Below, in pieces: positions 51,963 to 62,450 of a stretch of DNA of 64,000 bases. The stretch is from contig CBDDOO010000001.1 in NCBI GenBank assembly GCA_965231905.1, positions 1,259,015 to 1,323,014 of the forward strand, in the 5' to 3' direction. Both the position numbers and the translations under genes were made by a program. The notes beneath the pieces were generated by a model that ran no database searches, was not told where the DNA came from, and saw nothing but the letters and a program-made list of their open reading frames with translations. Position 1 is the stretch's first letter, and the number at the start of each line of letters is the position of its first letter. Origin of the DNA: G963663315 sp965231905. GTDB taxonomy: Bacteria; Pseudomonadota; Gammaproteobacteria; Arenicellales; Poriferihabitantaceae.

Positions 51963-52856
51963 TTGACCGGGTTTGAATCTGCGTGGAATCGCTACAGCCG
52001 CCGCACCGGGCAGGCTCTCGAAGCCAGATTGATCGGAGGCTCAGTGGTTCCCGGGAGATTACATCAGGCAATGGTCTATAGCTGTCTCGGCGGCGGCAAG
52101 CGTTTCCGGGCCATGCTGGTCTATGCGTGCGGACAGGTTGCCGGGGCGACAATGGAGCGACTCGATACTCCGGCCTGCGCAGTGGAAATGCTCCATGCCT
52201 ATTCCCTGATCCATGATGATTTGCCGGCAATGGATGATGATGATCTGCGGCGGGGCAGGGCGACCTGCCACATCGCATTTGACGAGGCGCTGGCGATTCT
52301 GGCCGGAGACGCTCTACAGAGCCGGGCTTTTGAAATTCTTGCCTCCGGCGAATGGAACGACATCGCAGTCGAAAACCGGGTGGCGATGATCGAACAACTT
52401 GCCAGGGGTTCCGGGTCGCTTGGTATGGCGGGAGGGCAGGCTCTTGATATGGAAGCCACGGGCCGGGCCGTTGACTATGACGACCTGGCGCTGATTCACA
52501 GCCTCAAAACCGGCAGTCTGATCGAATCATCGGCCATAATCGGTTGTCTGGCCGCGGAAAACGTCAGCGACGAATTGCTCGCCGGCATACGGACTTATGG
52601 TTCCTGCATTGGTCTCGCGTTCCAGATCCTGGATGATATACTGGATGCCACTTCGAATAGCCAGATTCTGGGCAAGACCAGTGGCGCCGACCAGATGATG
52701 GATAAATCGACCTATGTGTCGATACTTGGACTGGAGGCCGCCAGAGCCGAGGCCTCCAGACTGTCAGAACAGGCCATTGAGGCGATTCGAGGGCCGGGGA
52801 AAAACCGGGCTTTCCTTGAACAACTCGCAAATTTTGTCGTAACCAGGAGTTATTGA
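51963..52856 (+). CDS. ispA: Geranyl/farnesyl diphosphate synthase
   Basis: The 297-residue enzyme has both aspartate-rich motifs, DDLPAMDDDDLRRG and QILDDILD, which bind magnesium and the allylic diphosphate. A TTG start directly follows the xseB stop. The TGA overlaps the dxs ATG by one base. It makes C15 isoprenoid precursor for quinones and undecaprenol. Confidence 0.96.
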   Translation: MTGFESAWNRYSRRTGQALEARLIGGSVVPGRLHQAMVYSCLGGGKRFRAMLVYACGQVAGATMERLDTPACAVEMLHAYSLIHDDLPAMDDDDLRRGRATCHIAFDEALAILAGDALQSRAFEILASGEWNDIAVENRVAMIEQLARGSGSLGMAGGQALDMEATGRAVDYDDLALIHSLKTGSLIESSAIIGCLAAENVSDELLAGIRTYGSCIGLAFQILDDILDATSNSQILGKTSGADQMMDKSTYVSILGLEAARAEASRLSEQAIEAIRGPGKNRAFLEQLANFVVTRSY

Positions 52857-54766
52857 TGTCTGAAACCGATGCCCGTTATCCCTTGCTGTCCAAAATAGAT
52901 GATCCTGCCCGGTTGCGTAAACTGGAGAAGCAGCAGCTTGAGCAGCTTGCCGATGAATTACGAAATTATCTGATTGAAACGCTGTCCCGGACAGGCGGGC
53001 ATTTTGCTCCCGGCCTGGGTACGGTGGAACTGACCATTGCGTTGCATACTGTCCTGAACACTCCGGATGATCGGCTGGTCTGGGATATTGGCCATCAGGC
53101 TTATCCGCACAAGATTCTGACCGGGCGCCGCGACAGATTCAATACTATTCGTAAATACAAAGGGTTATCAGGATTTCTTAAACGGGCTGAGAGTGAATAT
53201 GATACCTTTGGCGCGGGACATGCCAGCACCTCGATCAGCGCGGCGCTCGGTATGGCGGTCGCGTCAAAACACATGAAAATGGAACGCGAGGTAGTCGCGG
53301 TGATCGGAGACGGGGGGCTGACCGGCGGGATGGCGTTTGAAGCCCTGAACAACGCCGGTGATCTGGATGTCGATCTGCTGGTGATCCTGAACGACAATGA
53401 GATGTCGATTTCTCCGAACGTGGGCGCGATCTCCAGTTATCTGGCCAGATTGATGTCGGGTCGGGCCTATTCAACGATCCGGGAGGGAAGAACCGTATTG
53501 ACTACGCTGCCGCCCCGGATCAAGAAATATGCGCGGCGCCTGGAAGAACACATGAAAGGGATGGTGATGCCGAGCACGCTCTTTGAGGAACTCGGCTTCT
53601 ACTACATCGGGCCGATTGATGGACACAATGTGGACACACTGGTCACCACATTGAGAAATATAAAGAAAATGAAAGGACCAAGACTCCTTCACGTGGTTAC
53701 CCAAAAAGGTCACGGTTTTGAGCCCGCGTCAGCGTCGCCGACCACCTATCACGGGGTTTCTCCGTTTAATCGGGATACCGGCAAATTCGAGACCGGGAAG
53801 AAAGTAAGGACCTACACCCATGTATTCGGTGACTGGCTCTGCGATATGGCAGCCAGAGATCAGTCCCTGATCGGCATTACTCCGGCAATGCGTGAGGGTT
53901 CGGGGCTGGTTCGCTTTGCCAAAGAGTATCCTGACCGGTATTTCGATGTGGGGATTGCGGAACAACATTCCCTGACATTTGCCGCTGGTCTGGCCTGTGA
54001 AGGACTCAAGCCTGTAGTCGCAATTTATTCGACATTCCTGCAACGCGCCTATGATCAGTTCATCCATGACATTTCGATCCAGAATCTGGATGTGCTGTTT
54101 GCGATAGACCGGGCGGGGCTGGTCGGCGCGGACGGCGCCACTCATGCCGGGGTTTATGATTATTCCTACCTGAGATGTATCCCCGGAATGGTCATTATGG
54201 CGCCGGCTGATGAAGCGGAATGTCGCAATATGCTATATACCGGGCACACTCATATTGGCCCGGCGTCGGTGCGCTATCCCAGGGGCGGCGGCCCTGGCGC
54301 CACCGAACAGACTGAAATGGTGGCGCTGCCCATCGGCAAGGCTGAAATCAGGAGAGAATCCGACAATAGCCAAGTCGTGATCCTGGCGTTCGGAACCATG
54401 GTTTATCCGGCGGTCGAAGTGGGCAATGAACTGGATTGCACGGTAGTCAACATGCGGTTTGTGAAGCCGCTTGATGAGGAATTGGCGCTGGCTTTGGCAG
54501 AAAGTCATACCTTGCTGGTCACGATTGAGGAAAACGTCCTGATGGGGGGAGCCGGTTCGGCGGTGAATGAATGCCTGATCGAACATGGCAAACAGACAGA
54601 GACGCTGAATCTGGGTGTCCCGGATCGACATATTGATCACGGTTCCCAACAGCAGCAACTGGACGAAATCGGATTGTCAGTCGCCGGTATCAAAAACCGG
54701 ATCATCGAAAAGCTGGAGAGATTATCCCAGACTGCGGGTGACGATCTCACGGACATCGGTCGATAG
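52856..54766 (+). CDS. dxs: 1-Deoxy-D-xylulose-5-phosphate synthase
   Basis: The 636-residue TPP enzyme has VWDIGHQAYPHKILTGR, the TPP motif GDGGLTGGMAFEALNNAG...LNDN, and the transketolase-like second half (GIAEQHSLTFAAGLA). It condenses pyruvate and glyceraldehyde 3-phosphate, the first step of the MEP pathway, feeding ispA encoded just upstream. Its last 45 bp overlap the convergent pepN coding end. Confidence 0.98.
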   Translation: MSETDARYPLLSKIDDPARLRKLEKQQLEQLADELRNYLIETLSRTGGHFAPGLGTVELTIALHTVLNTPDDRLVWDIGHQAYPHKILTGRRDRFNTIRKYKGLSGFLKRAESEYDTFGAGHASTSISAALGMAVASKHMKMEREVVAVIGDGGLTGGMAFEALNNAGDLDVDLLVILNDNEMSISPNVGAISSYLARLMSGRAYSTIREGRTVLTTLPPRIKKYARRLEEHMKGMVMPSTLFEELGFYYIGPIDGHNVDTLVTTLRNIKKMKGPRLLHVVTQKGHGFEPASASPTTYHGVSPFNRDTGKFETGKKVRTYTHVFGDWLCDMAARDQSLIGITPAMREGSGLVRFAKEYPDRYFDVGIAEQHSLTFAAGLACEGLKPVVAIYSTFLQRAYDQFIHDISIQNLDVLFAIDRAGLVGADGATHAGVYDYSYLRCIPGMVIMAPADEAECRNMLYTGHTHIGPASVRYPRGGGPGATEQTEMVALPIGKAEIRRESDNSQVVILAFGTMVYPAVEVGNELDCTVVNMRFVKPLDEELALALAESHTLLVTIEENVLMGGAGSAVNECLIEHGKQTETLNLGVPDRHIDHGSQQQQLDEIGLSVAGIKNRIIEKLERLSQTAGDDLTDIGR

Positions 54767-57367
54767 CCCGTCGATCTCCAGAATACGGTTCAGCGTTTCG
54801 CGCATTGGGTCGCGCAGAGCCGGTTTGTATTTCCTCCAGTTGTTCAACGCCGACGCCAGACGGGCGCACACTTGCGGGTTGACGGGATCCAGTATTCCAA
54901 CCCATTCCAGCAGAAATTCATAGCCACTGCCGTCCCCGGCATGGAAACAGGCGGGATTGCCGTGGGTAAAACCCAGCAGCAGAGAATAAACCCTGTTCGG
55001 ATTCCTGTAATCAAACCCCGGATGCCGGGTCAGTATTCTGACCCGTTCCAGCGTACCCGGATCCACCACACCGGCCTGCGCCCTCAACCAGTTGTCTACA
55101 ACCAGTGGTTCGTCTTTCCACTGTTGGTAAAAATCATCCAGCATCTGCTCCTTGTCAGGACAGGTTGACCGGCAAATGAGCGTCATTGCCCGCGCTGAAT
55201 CGGTCATGCACTTCGCGTTGTCCAGTTGCTCCATGCACAGGGCATGGGCCGGTTCGGTGTCCAGCGTAACAAGGTAGTCCAGGCATCTGTCTCGCAAATC
55301 ACGCGCCTCGATTTCACTCGCCAGCGGGTTGCCATGATTCAGGTTCTGACATTGATGATAAACCCTGGTCAACGCAGTTTCTGAATGGGTGGCCAGGAAG
55401 ATTTTCATTTCCCGATGAACCTCCTGAATGGCCTGGGGATCTATCGGGGAAACCTGTTCACTCAGGTAGGAGATCGTGGGCAGAGTCAGCAGCAGGGCTG
55501 TGAACGTGAGGTCCGGCTCGCGCTCAGCCAGCGCCGCGTCGAACAATTCGTTCAATACCGGATTGAATTCCAGGTCTTTGCCGGTTTGGAACCTTTCGAT
55601 GTGAGTCAGCAGGTCCTTGAGATAAAGCCTTTGGGCTGAATCCCAGCGATTGAACGGGTCGTCATCATGGGCGAGCAATACCCTCAGTTCCTGGTCGGAC
55701 AGGTTCGGTTCGAGTTCAACCGGGGCGCTGAATCCGCGCAGGAGCGAGGGAACCGGCCGGCTTTCAATATTCGGGAATCGCCAGGTCTGTTCTACCTTAT
55801 CCAGATGCAGTACCCGCTCCTTCTCGCCGTGGCCGAGATTGAGTTTTTCTCCAGACTCGCTGAACAGCGCGCTCCGGACCGGGATCACGAAAGGCTTTTT
55901 ACCGGATTGCCCCGGCGTGTCCGGGCATCTTTGCGAGAGGGTCAGTTCAAATTCCCCGCGGTCGGCATGGTAGCGGGATTTTACGGATACAACCGGCGTG
56001 CCCGCCTGATCATACCAGCGCTTGAACTGCGTCAGGTCGCGGCCACTGACTGTCTCCATGGATGAAACAAACTGTTCGATGGTCACCGCCTGTCCGTCGA
56101 GGGTATCGAAATAATAATCGGTTCCCTTGCGGAATAATTCAGCCCCCAGCAACGTATGTATCATCCTGACGACTTCAGCCCCCTTTTCATAGACCGTCGC
56201 GGTATAGAAATTATTGATGGTCTGATAGGATTCAGGCCGCACGGGGTGCGCCATCGGGCCGGCGTCTTCCTTGAACTGATGGGATCTCAGCACACTGACA
56301 TCTTCAATGCGTTTGGCGGCTCTTGAGCCCATGTCGGCGCTGAACTCCTGGTCCCGGAATACCGTGAAGCCTTCCTTGAGGCTCAACTGGAACCAGTCCC
56401 GGCAAGTGACCCGGTTGCCCGACCAGTTATGGAAATACTCATGACCGATCACGGATTCGACATTCTGGTAATCAGCGTCGGTGGCCATTCTCATGTCCGC
56501 CAGTACATATTTCGTGTTGAATATGTTGAGACTCTTGTTCTCCATCGCGCCCATGTTGAAATCGTCCACCGCGACCACATTGAACAGGTCCAGATCATAG
56601 ACCCGTCCATAGACCCGCTCGTCCCATTTCATGGCCTTTTTCAGGGATTGCATCGCATGATCGCACTTGTCGATATCATTGCCCCTGGCGAAAAACCGCA
56701 GGGTGACATCGCGGCCATCCATCGTCAGGAAATGATCTTCAAGGCAACTCAACCGGCCGGCGACGATGGCAAACAGATAAGTCGGTTTCAAAAAAGGGTC
56801 ATCCCAGACTGTGAAGTGTCTGCCGCCCGCGAGCTCCCCCTGATCAACCAGATTGCCGTTACACAATAAAACCGGAAACAGGGCCTTGTCCGCGCTCAGC
56901 CTGACCCGGTATCGGGCCAGATTATCCGGGCGGTCAATCCCGGGAGTAATCCTGCGGTAACCCTCGGCTTCACACTGGGTGCAGAGCATATCCCCGGACT
57001 TGTACAGCCCCATCAATGCGGTGTTCCCGGAAGGATTGATCGTGTTGCGGATTTTTATCTCGAACTGGTCCGGTACGTTGAAAACCGTCAGATGACAACC
57101 GGAAATTTCATACTGCCTGTCTCCCAATGTCCGCCCGTCCACGCAGACTGAATGAACATCCATGAACTCACAGTCGAGTTTCAGTTCGCCGGCATTCGGG
57201 CAATTTCGCCTGACCCTGTGTACGGCTTCCACCTGACAGGCTTCAAAGTCAAGCTGGATGTCGAGGTCGGAGGATGTGATCAGATAATCGGGCTTGCGGT
57301 AATCGGCTCGCCAGGTTTGCGCAGGGATACCCCTCTGTGGTTGTCCGCATTGTCCGGATTCTGACAC
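54722..57367 (-). CDS. pepN: Aminopeptidase N (M1 family)
   Basis: The protein has the exopeptidase motif GAMEN and the zinc site HEYFHNW with the second glutamate in LKEGFTVF. The length of 881 residues from GTG 57367 is close to E. coli (870). An in-frame ATG at 57421 would overlap fdxA by 43 bp and add 18 residues upstream of a non-conserved leader, so GTG is preferred with moderate confidence. It trims N-terminal residues from peptides in the cytosol. Confidence 0.94.
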   Translation of the reverse strand: MSESGQCGQPQRGIPAQTWRADYRKPDYLITSSDLDIQLDFEACQVEAVHRVRRNCPNAGELKLDCEFMDVHSVCVDGRTLGDRQYEISGCHLTVFNVPDQFEIKIRNTINPSGNTALMGLYKSGDMLCTQCEAEGYRRITPGIDRPDNLARYRVRLSADKALFPVLLCNGNLVDQGELAGGRHFTVWDDPFLKPTYLFAIVAGRLSCLEDHFLTMDGRDVTLRFFARGNDIDKCDHAMQSLKKAMKWDERVYGRVYDLDLFNVVAVDDFNMGAMENKSLNIFNTKYVLADMRMATDADYQNVESVIGHEYFHNWSGNRVTCRDWFQLSLKEGFTVFRDQEFSADMGSRAAKRIEDVSVLRSHQFKEDAGPMAHPVRPESYQTINNFYTATVYEKGAEVVRMIHTLLGAELFRKGTDYYFDTLDGQAVTIEQFVSSMETVSGRDLTQFKRWYDQAGTPVVSVKSRYHADRGEFELTLSQRCPDTPGQSGKKPFVIPVRSALFSESGEKLNLGHGEKERVLHLDKVEQTWRFPNIESRPVPSLLRGFSAPVELEPNLSDQELRVLLAHDDDPFNRWDSAQRLYLKDLLTHIERFQTGKDLEFNPVLNELFDAALAEREPDLTFTALLLTLPTISYLSEQVSPIDPQAIQEVHREMKIFLATHSETALTRVYHQCQNLNHGNPLASEIEARDLRDRCLDYLVTLDTEPAHALCMEQLDNAKCMTDSARAMTLICRSTCPDKEQMLDDFYQQWKDEPLVVDNWLRAQAGVVDPGTLERVRILTRHPGFDYRNPNRVYSLLLGFTHGNPACFHAGDGSGYEFLLEWVGILDPVNPQVCARLASALNNWRKYKPALRDPMRETLNRILEIDGLSTDVREIVTRSLG

Positions 57368-57378
57368 TGGTTGAGACT

Positions 57379-57702
57379 CTATTTCTCGAGATATTTCAGT
57401 TTGTCCTTTACATCCCGCCATTCATCCGAGTCGGGGAGGGCCGGCTTCATTTCCGTGATAACCGGCCAGACCTGACTTAACTCGGTATTCAAATCCAGAA
57501 AATGCTTCTGGTCATCCGGCAATTCATCTTCGGAATAAATCGCGTTGACCGGACATTCCGGTTCACACAGGCTGCAATCAATACATTCTTCGGGGTCAAT
57601 CACCAGGAAATTGGGTCCTTCATGGAAACAGTCCACAGGGCACACTTCAACGCAGTCTGTCAGTTTGCAACGAATACAGGATTCGACTACCACATAGGTC
57701 AT
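57379..57702 (-). CDS. fdxA: Seven-iron ferredoxin (FdxA)
   Basis: The 107-residue protein has the cysteine pattern CIRCKLTDCVEVCPVDCF and CIDCSLCEPECPVNAI, giving one 3Fe-4S and one 4Fe-4S cluster, plus the long C-terminal tail of the Azotobacter FdI type (LNTELSQVWPVITE). ATG 57702 begins TYVVVESC as in homologs; the frame to 57723 adds seven unneeded residues. It lies downstream of mutS, as in Pseudomonas. Confidence 0.96.
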   Translation of the reverse strand: MTYVVVESCIRCKLTDCVEVCPVDCFHEGPNFLVIDPEECIDCSLCEPECPVNAIYSEDELPDDQKHFLDLNTELSQVWPVITEMKPALPDSDEWRDVKDKLKYLEK

Positions 57703-57790
57703 TTGTTCAGGCTCCACAAGCAACGGGAAAGATGGATTCCGGGTGATATTGTAAGTTTTCCGGCAACTGAATAACAGCCATATAATCCGG

Positions 57791-60367
57791 TTATCCGCCT
57801 TTTTTTTCCAGCAATCGGTTCAATTCATACAACATATTCAGCGCCTCCAGTGGAGATGTCTGATCCGCTGAAAACTCCCGTAACCGGGTAATCACCGTCT
57901 GTTCCACGGGCCGGGTTTCCTGGAGTAGGCGGGTTTGTCGGACGGAATCAGGATTTTCCGGTTCCGCGCCACCCGCGTAACGTTCTTCGAGCGCGCGCAT
58001 CCGGGTCCGGGATTCCTCAATCACCTCGTCGGGGACTCCAGCCAGCCTGGCGACCTGCAGGCCGTAACTCTGGCTGGCCGGTCCCTGTTTGACACTGTAC
58101 AGGAAAGTAATATCCTGACCGTATTCAACCGCGTCCAGATGCACGTTTTCTACTCCCGGCAGATGATCGGCCAACGCCGTCAACTCGAAATAATGAGTCG
58201 AAAACAAGGTGAACGAACGAATCCGGTTCGCCAGATAACGGGCGCAGGCCCAGGCCAGGGACAGGCCGTCATAGGTACTGGTTCCGCGGCCTATTTCGTC
58301 CACCAGAACCAGGCTGTCCCTGGTCGCGTTTCTCAGAATATGAGCCATTTCGGTCATTTCGACCATGAAGGTCGAACGGCCTCCGGCCAGATCATCCGCC
58401 GAACCGATCCGGGTATAGATGCGGTCAATCGGTCCGATGCGGGCTGACCCGGCGGGGACGAAACAGCCGGTGTGGGCCAGCAGGGCAATGATCGCCACCT
58501 GACGCATATAAGTGCTCTTGCCGCCCATATTGGGGCCAGTAATGATCCGCATTCGGGATTGATCATCCAGATTGATGGAATTGGCGATAAACCGGCTCTC
58601 GAGCGCCTGTTCAATGACCGGGTGCCGTCCGTCCCTGATCGAGAGTGAAGAATAATCCACCAGTTCAGGGCGGGTCAGTTGCAACGTGGCGGCGCATTGC
58701 GCAAAATTACCGAGGCAGTCCATCACGGCCAGATTATTGGCGCATTGCAGTAATTCCTGCGTTTCTGGAATCAGGGTTTCAAGCAATTGGTCATACAGCC
58801 ATTTTTCCCGGGCCAGCGCCTTGCTCCTGGCGCTTAAAATCCGGTCTTCGAACTCCTTCAGTTCCGGGGTGATAAATCTTTCCGCGTTTTTAATGGTCTG
58901 CCTGCGAATATATTCCCGGGGGACCTGTTCTGATTGTGAACGGGGAATTTCGATGTAATAGCCATGCACCCGGTTGTAACGCACTCTCAGATTGCCGATT
59001 CCGGCGCGTTTTTTCTCCCGCCTCTCGAGAGCCATCAGGAAATCGCTCGAATCTCGCTGAAGGTGGCGTAATTGCCCCAACTCCGAATCGTAATCGTCCC
59101 GCAATACGCCGCCGTCCCGTATCACCGCCGGGCAGTCATCCTTTATCGCGTTATCCAGCAACTTGCAGATTTTCGGTCTGGCTTTCAACCCCTTCTTCAG
59201 AGAATCAATCAGTACCGATGGAGTATCGCTGATCAGTTTGTTGAGCGCCGGCAATACCCCCAACGCCATCTTCAAACGAACCAGGTCCCTGGGCCGCGCC
59301 GACTTCATGGCGATCCGGGACAGAATCCGCTCCATGTCGCCAACCTGTTTCAGAATCGGTTCCAGATCCGTGTAATGCTGATTGCCCAGCAGCCATTCAA
59401 CTCCGTTATGCCGTTTCCGGAGCTCATCGACATCCCGCGTTGGGCCATTGAACCAGCGTCGCAGCATCCGACTGCCCATCGGTGTGGCGCATCGGTCAAA
59501 CAGGCCAACCAGAGAAAGGGCGTTCTGCCCGCTTTGGGATTTCTCGATTTCAAGGTTATTGCGGGTGACGGTATCAATCACAATCGTGCTGTTCGGGCTT
59601 TCAAATTCGATTCCCCGGATATGGGGGATTGCCTGTTCGTGAAGGTCCCTGACGTAATGGATCAGGGCGCCTGCGGATCGGGTTGCCAGCGGATGCCGGT
59701 GACAGTCAAAAGACTCCAGGGTTCGGGTCGAGAAAAGATCGCATAGAATGTGTTCGGCGCGGGCCGAATCGAAATACCAGTCCGGTATCGCGGTTTCATT
59801 GTCGATATTGAACAAGCTCGTCTGATTCTCCCCAACCAGTATTTGCGCGGCGTTGAACCGCGTCAATTCACTGTCCAACCGCTCCCCGGACTCGATTTCA
59901 TAGCCCCTGAATCGTCCGCTGGAAATTTCCAGCGTAGCGACCCCGGTTCTGCCGTTATTCTCGAACAGCGCCGCGGTAATGTTCTCCGCCCGGTCAGTCA
60001 GCAGGGTTTCTTCGGTCAGGGTTCCCGGAGTAATCACCCGGACGACCTTCCTCTCCACCGGGCCTTTCGATGTGGCTGGATCACCGATCTGCTCACAGAT
60101 TGCCACCGATACCTGTTGCTTTAACAGTCTGGCAAGGTACTGGTCTGCGCTATGCCACGGAACCCCGGCCATCGGAATGGGGGCGCCGTCCGACTTCCCC
60201 CTGGCGGTCAGTGTGATGTCGAGCAGTCTGGCCGCTTTTTCGGCGTCGTCATAAAAGAGTTCATAGAAATCCCCCATCCGATAGAACAGCAATGCATCCG
60301 GATAGTCCGCCTTGATCTTCAGGTACTGACGCATCAGCGGGGTATGCGCCGGGGGCGGTTCGGACAT
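57791..60367 (-). CDS. mutS: DNA mismatch repair protein MutS
   Basis: The 858-residue protein has the mismatch-reading F-x-E loop in MGDFYELFYDDAE near the N-terminus and Walker A GPNMGGKST (about residues 611-619). VLVDEIGRGTSTYDG and STHYFEL follow. All hallmark motifs are intact. The suhB stop lies 2 bp before its ATG, so the two are translationally close. Confidence 0.98.
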   Translation of the reverse strand: MSEPPPAHTPLMRQYLKIKADYPDALLFYRMGDFYELFYDDAEKAARLLDITLTARGKSDGAPIPMAGVPWHSADQYLARLLKQQVSVAICEQIGDPATSKGPVERKVVRVITPGTLTEETLLTDRAENITAALFENNGRTGVATLEISSGRFRGYEIESGERLDSELTRFNAAQILVGENQTSLFNIDNETAIPDWYFDSARAEHILCDLFSTRTLESFDCHRHPLATRSAGALIHYVRDLHEQAIPHIRGIEFESPNSTIVIDTVTRNNLEIEKSQSGQNALSLVGLFDRCATPMGSRMLRRWFNGPTRDVDELRKRHNGVEWLLGNQHYTDLEPILKQVGDMERILSRIAMKSARPRDLVRLKMALGVLPALNKLISDTPSVLIDSLKKGLKARPKICKLLDNAIKDDCPAVIRDGGVLRDDYDSELGQLRHLQRDSSDFLMALERREKKRAGIGNLRVRYNRVHGYYIEIPRSQSEQVPREYIRRQTIKNAERFITPELKEFEDRILSARSKALAREKWLYDQLLETLIPETQELLQCANNLAVMDCLGNFAQCAATLQLTRPELVDYSSLSIRDGRHPVIEQALESRFIANSINLDDQSRMRIITGPNMGGKSTYMRQVAIIALLAHTGCFVPAGSARIGPIDRIYTRIGSADDLAGGRSTFMVEMTEMAHILRNATRDSLVLVDEIGRGTSTYDGLSLAWACARYLANRIRSFTLFSTHYFELTALADHLPGVENVHLDAVEYGQDITFLYSVKQGPASQSYGLQVARLAGVPDEVIEESRTRMRALEERYAGGAEPENPDSVRQTRLLQETRPVEQTVITRLREFSADQTSPLEALNMLYELNRLLEKKGG

Positions 60368-60369
60368 GG

Positions 60370-61185
60370 TTATGAAAGTTCACCCAGAGTGGTTTTGATC
60401 AGGAACAGCAGCTTATTGAATATTTTCGGGTTTGCGCAGACTATGTTGCCGTTTTCCAGGAAGTCCTGATTGCCGTCAAAATCCGCGACCAGGCCACGCG
60501 CCTCGCGTACAATCAGGCTTCCGGCGGCTACATCCCAGATTTTGAGCCCGGGTTCCCAGAAAGCGTCCGTGCGCCCGCAGGCGACATAGGCCAGATCAAG
60601 CGCGGCGGAGCCGGTGTGACGGATACCGGCTGACTTCATGACCACCGCGTCCAGGCATTTGAGCCAGACATCGAAATGCGGTAAATCCCGCGCTGGATAG
60701 CCCACTGTCACCAGACTGTTTCCCAGTTGAGTCTGGCCGCTGACCCGGATTCTCCGGTTGTCAAGCTGGGCGCCCTGTCCGCGGGAAGCGGTAAACAACT
60801 CGTTACGCAATGGATTGAATATGATGCCGTGTTCCATCCTGCCCTTGCAGCGAATCCCGATCGACACCGCGTAATCCGGGTGGCCATGCAGGAAATTGGT
60901 GGTGCCGTCCAGCGGGTCGATAATCCACTCCACTTCGTCCTTGTTGGCGCGGGCCTCGGCGGATGCGCGTTCGCTGCCGCTTTCTTCCGCGATGATTCGA
61001 TGATGCGGATACGCCCGCTGGATCACATCAATGATTTCATCCTCCGCCGCCTGATCTACCTCGCAGACGAAATCATTTCTGCCTTTCTTCTCCACGGCCA
61101 GCCGGTCTACCTGGTCCATATACCGGATGATGATATTTCCGGCGTTGCGCGCCGCCTTGACCCCTACATTTACTAACGGATTCAT
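60370..61185 (-). CDS. suhB: Inositol-1-monophosphatase / SuhB
   Basis: The 271-residue protein has the metal-binding EESGSE, WIIDPLDGTTNFLHG and LKIWDVAAGSLIVREA motifs. SuhB hydrolyses inositol phosphates and in E. coli also joins the rRNA antitermination complex. It lies 7 bp after the PLP enzyme gene and 2 bp before mutS. Confidence 0.96.
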   Translation of the reverse strand: MNPLVNVGVKAARNAGNIIIRYMDQVDRLAVEKKGRNDFVCEVDQAAEDEIIDVIQRAYPHHRIIAEESGSERASAEARANKDEVEWIIDPLDGTTNFLHGHPDYAVSIGIRCKGRMEHGIIFNPLRNELFTASRGQGAQLDNRRIRVSGQTQLGNSLVTVGYPARDLPHFDVWLKCLDAVVMKSAGIRHTGSAALDLAYVACGRTDAFWEPGLKIWDVAAGSLIVREARGLVADFDGNQDFLENGNIVCANPKIFNKLLFLIKTTLGELS

Positions 61186-61192
61186 CGGCAGA

Positions 61193-62380
61193 TCAAAGAA
61201 CCCGCGCCAGGTCGTCGATCAAATCCTGACTGTCTTCCAGACCCACGGATAATCGGAACAATCCGTCTCCGGCCAGGTCCCGGTATTTTTCCAGTTCGAC
61301 GCCGGTCAGCCGGAAGGAGGATTCGATCAGGTCTTCGGTGCCCATCAGGAAAATCAGGCTGCGATGATGACCGAGAGACACCGCGTAGTGAATGGTCTTG
61401 AGCTCCTTCATCATTTTCCGGGCAACGGCTTCCGGGCGTTCGACCCGAAAAGCGATCATGCCCGAGAAATTGGCCATCTGCCTTTTCGCCAGTTCATGTT
61501 GGGGATGAGACTCATGCCCCGGATACAGCATGAGTTTAACCCCCGGATGCTGATGCAGAAAATCCGCAATCGCATGAGCGTTTTTCTGATGCTCCCGCAT
61601 CCGTAACGGCAGGGTGGCGGCGCCGCGCATGGTCAGCCACGCGTTGAACGGGCTGATCACGCCGCCGTAGTGCATGACCCCGGATTCGCGCATTCTTGCA
61701 ATCAGCGCGGCGCTGCCCAGGGCCGCGCCGCCCAGCGTATCGCCGTGTCCTGAAATATATTTGGTCAGGGAATGTACAACCAGGTCCGCGCCGAGCTCCA
61801 GCGGCCGCGTCGCTATCGGGCCGGCAAAGGTGGAGTCAACCACCAGAATCGCGTTGTTTTCGTGGGCAATTCGGGCCGCCCTTTTGATGTCGGTTATCCG
61901 AAGCAGGGGATTGGAAGGGGTTTCGATCCAGATCATTCTGGTGTTATCCCGGATTGCCCCGGCAATATTGTCCGGTCCGGATGTGTCCACCGGAGACGTT
62001 TCAACGCCATTCGTCGGCAACAGGTCTCTGGCGATTTCGGCGGTACCGGGATAATTCGTATTGCTGATGATCAGATGATCCCCGCTTTTCAACAGGCTGA
62101 ACAAAACCCCGGACGACGCCGCCATCCCGGAAGCAAAGGCAATACACTGTTCCGCGTTTTCCAGCAGGGCCAGCTTGATTTCCAGTTGACGCACAGTGGG
62201 ATTTGACCAGCGCGTATAGACGAACGGGCTGTTCTCATCCATGTTGTTTACCGAGAAGCTGATTGGCTCTTCGACCACGAAGGTACTGGACATGACAATG
62301 TTGGGAGCCGACGCCCCGGTCTGCGGGTCGGGCGCCTCGCCGCCATGAATCGCGATAGTCTGCATGCCTTTTCTGTTCAT
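61193..62380 (-). CDS. Cys/Met metabolism PLP-dependent enzyme (cystathionine/methionine gamma-lyase-like)
   Basis: The 395-residue enzyme has YTRWSNPTVRQLEIKLALLE, CIAFASGMAA and the PLP lysine in LVVHSLTKYISGHGD. It belongs to the trans-sulfuration family. Sequence alone does not separate cystathionine gamma-synthase, gamma-lyase and methionine gamma-lyase. ATG 62380 places IAIHGG near the N-terminus as in homologs; the longer frame to 62545 runs into the preceding gene. Confidence 0.88.
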   Translation of the reverse strand: MNRKGMQTIAIHGGEAPDPQTGASAPNIVMSSTFVVEEPISFSVNNMDENSPFVYTRWSNPTVRQLEIKLALLENAEQCIAFASGMAASSGVLFSLLKSGDHLIISNTNYPGTAEIARDLLPTNGVETSPVDTSGPDNIAGAIRDNTRMIWIETPSNPLLRITDIKRAARIAHENNAILVVDSTFAGPIATRPLELGADLVVHSLTKYISGHGDTLGGAALGSAALIARMRESGVMHYGGVISPFNAWLTMRGAATLPLRMREHQKNAHAIADFLHQHPGVKLMLYPGHESHPQHELAKRQMANFSGMIAFRVERPEAVARKMMKELKTIHYAVSLGHHRSLIFLMGTEDLIESSFRLTGVELEKYRDLAGDGLFRLSVGLEDSQDLIDDLARVL

Positions 62381-62450
62381 AACCCGTTTGCCTCGTCGTG
62401 AATTTGAAAAACAGTCCCGCGATTTACCATGATCAATCCGAATTGTAAAT

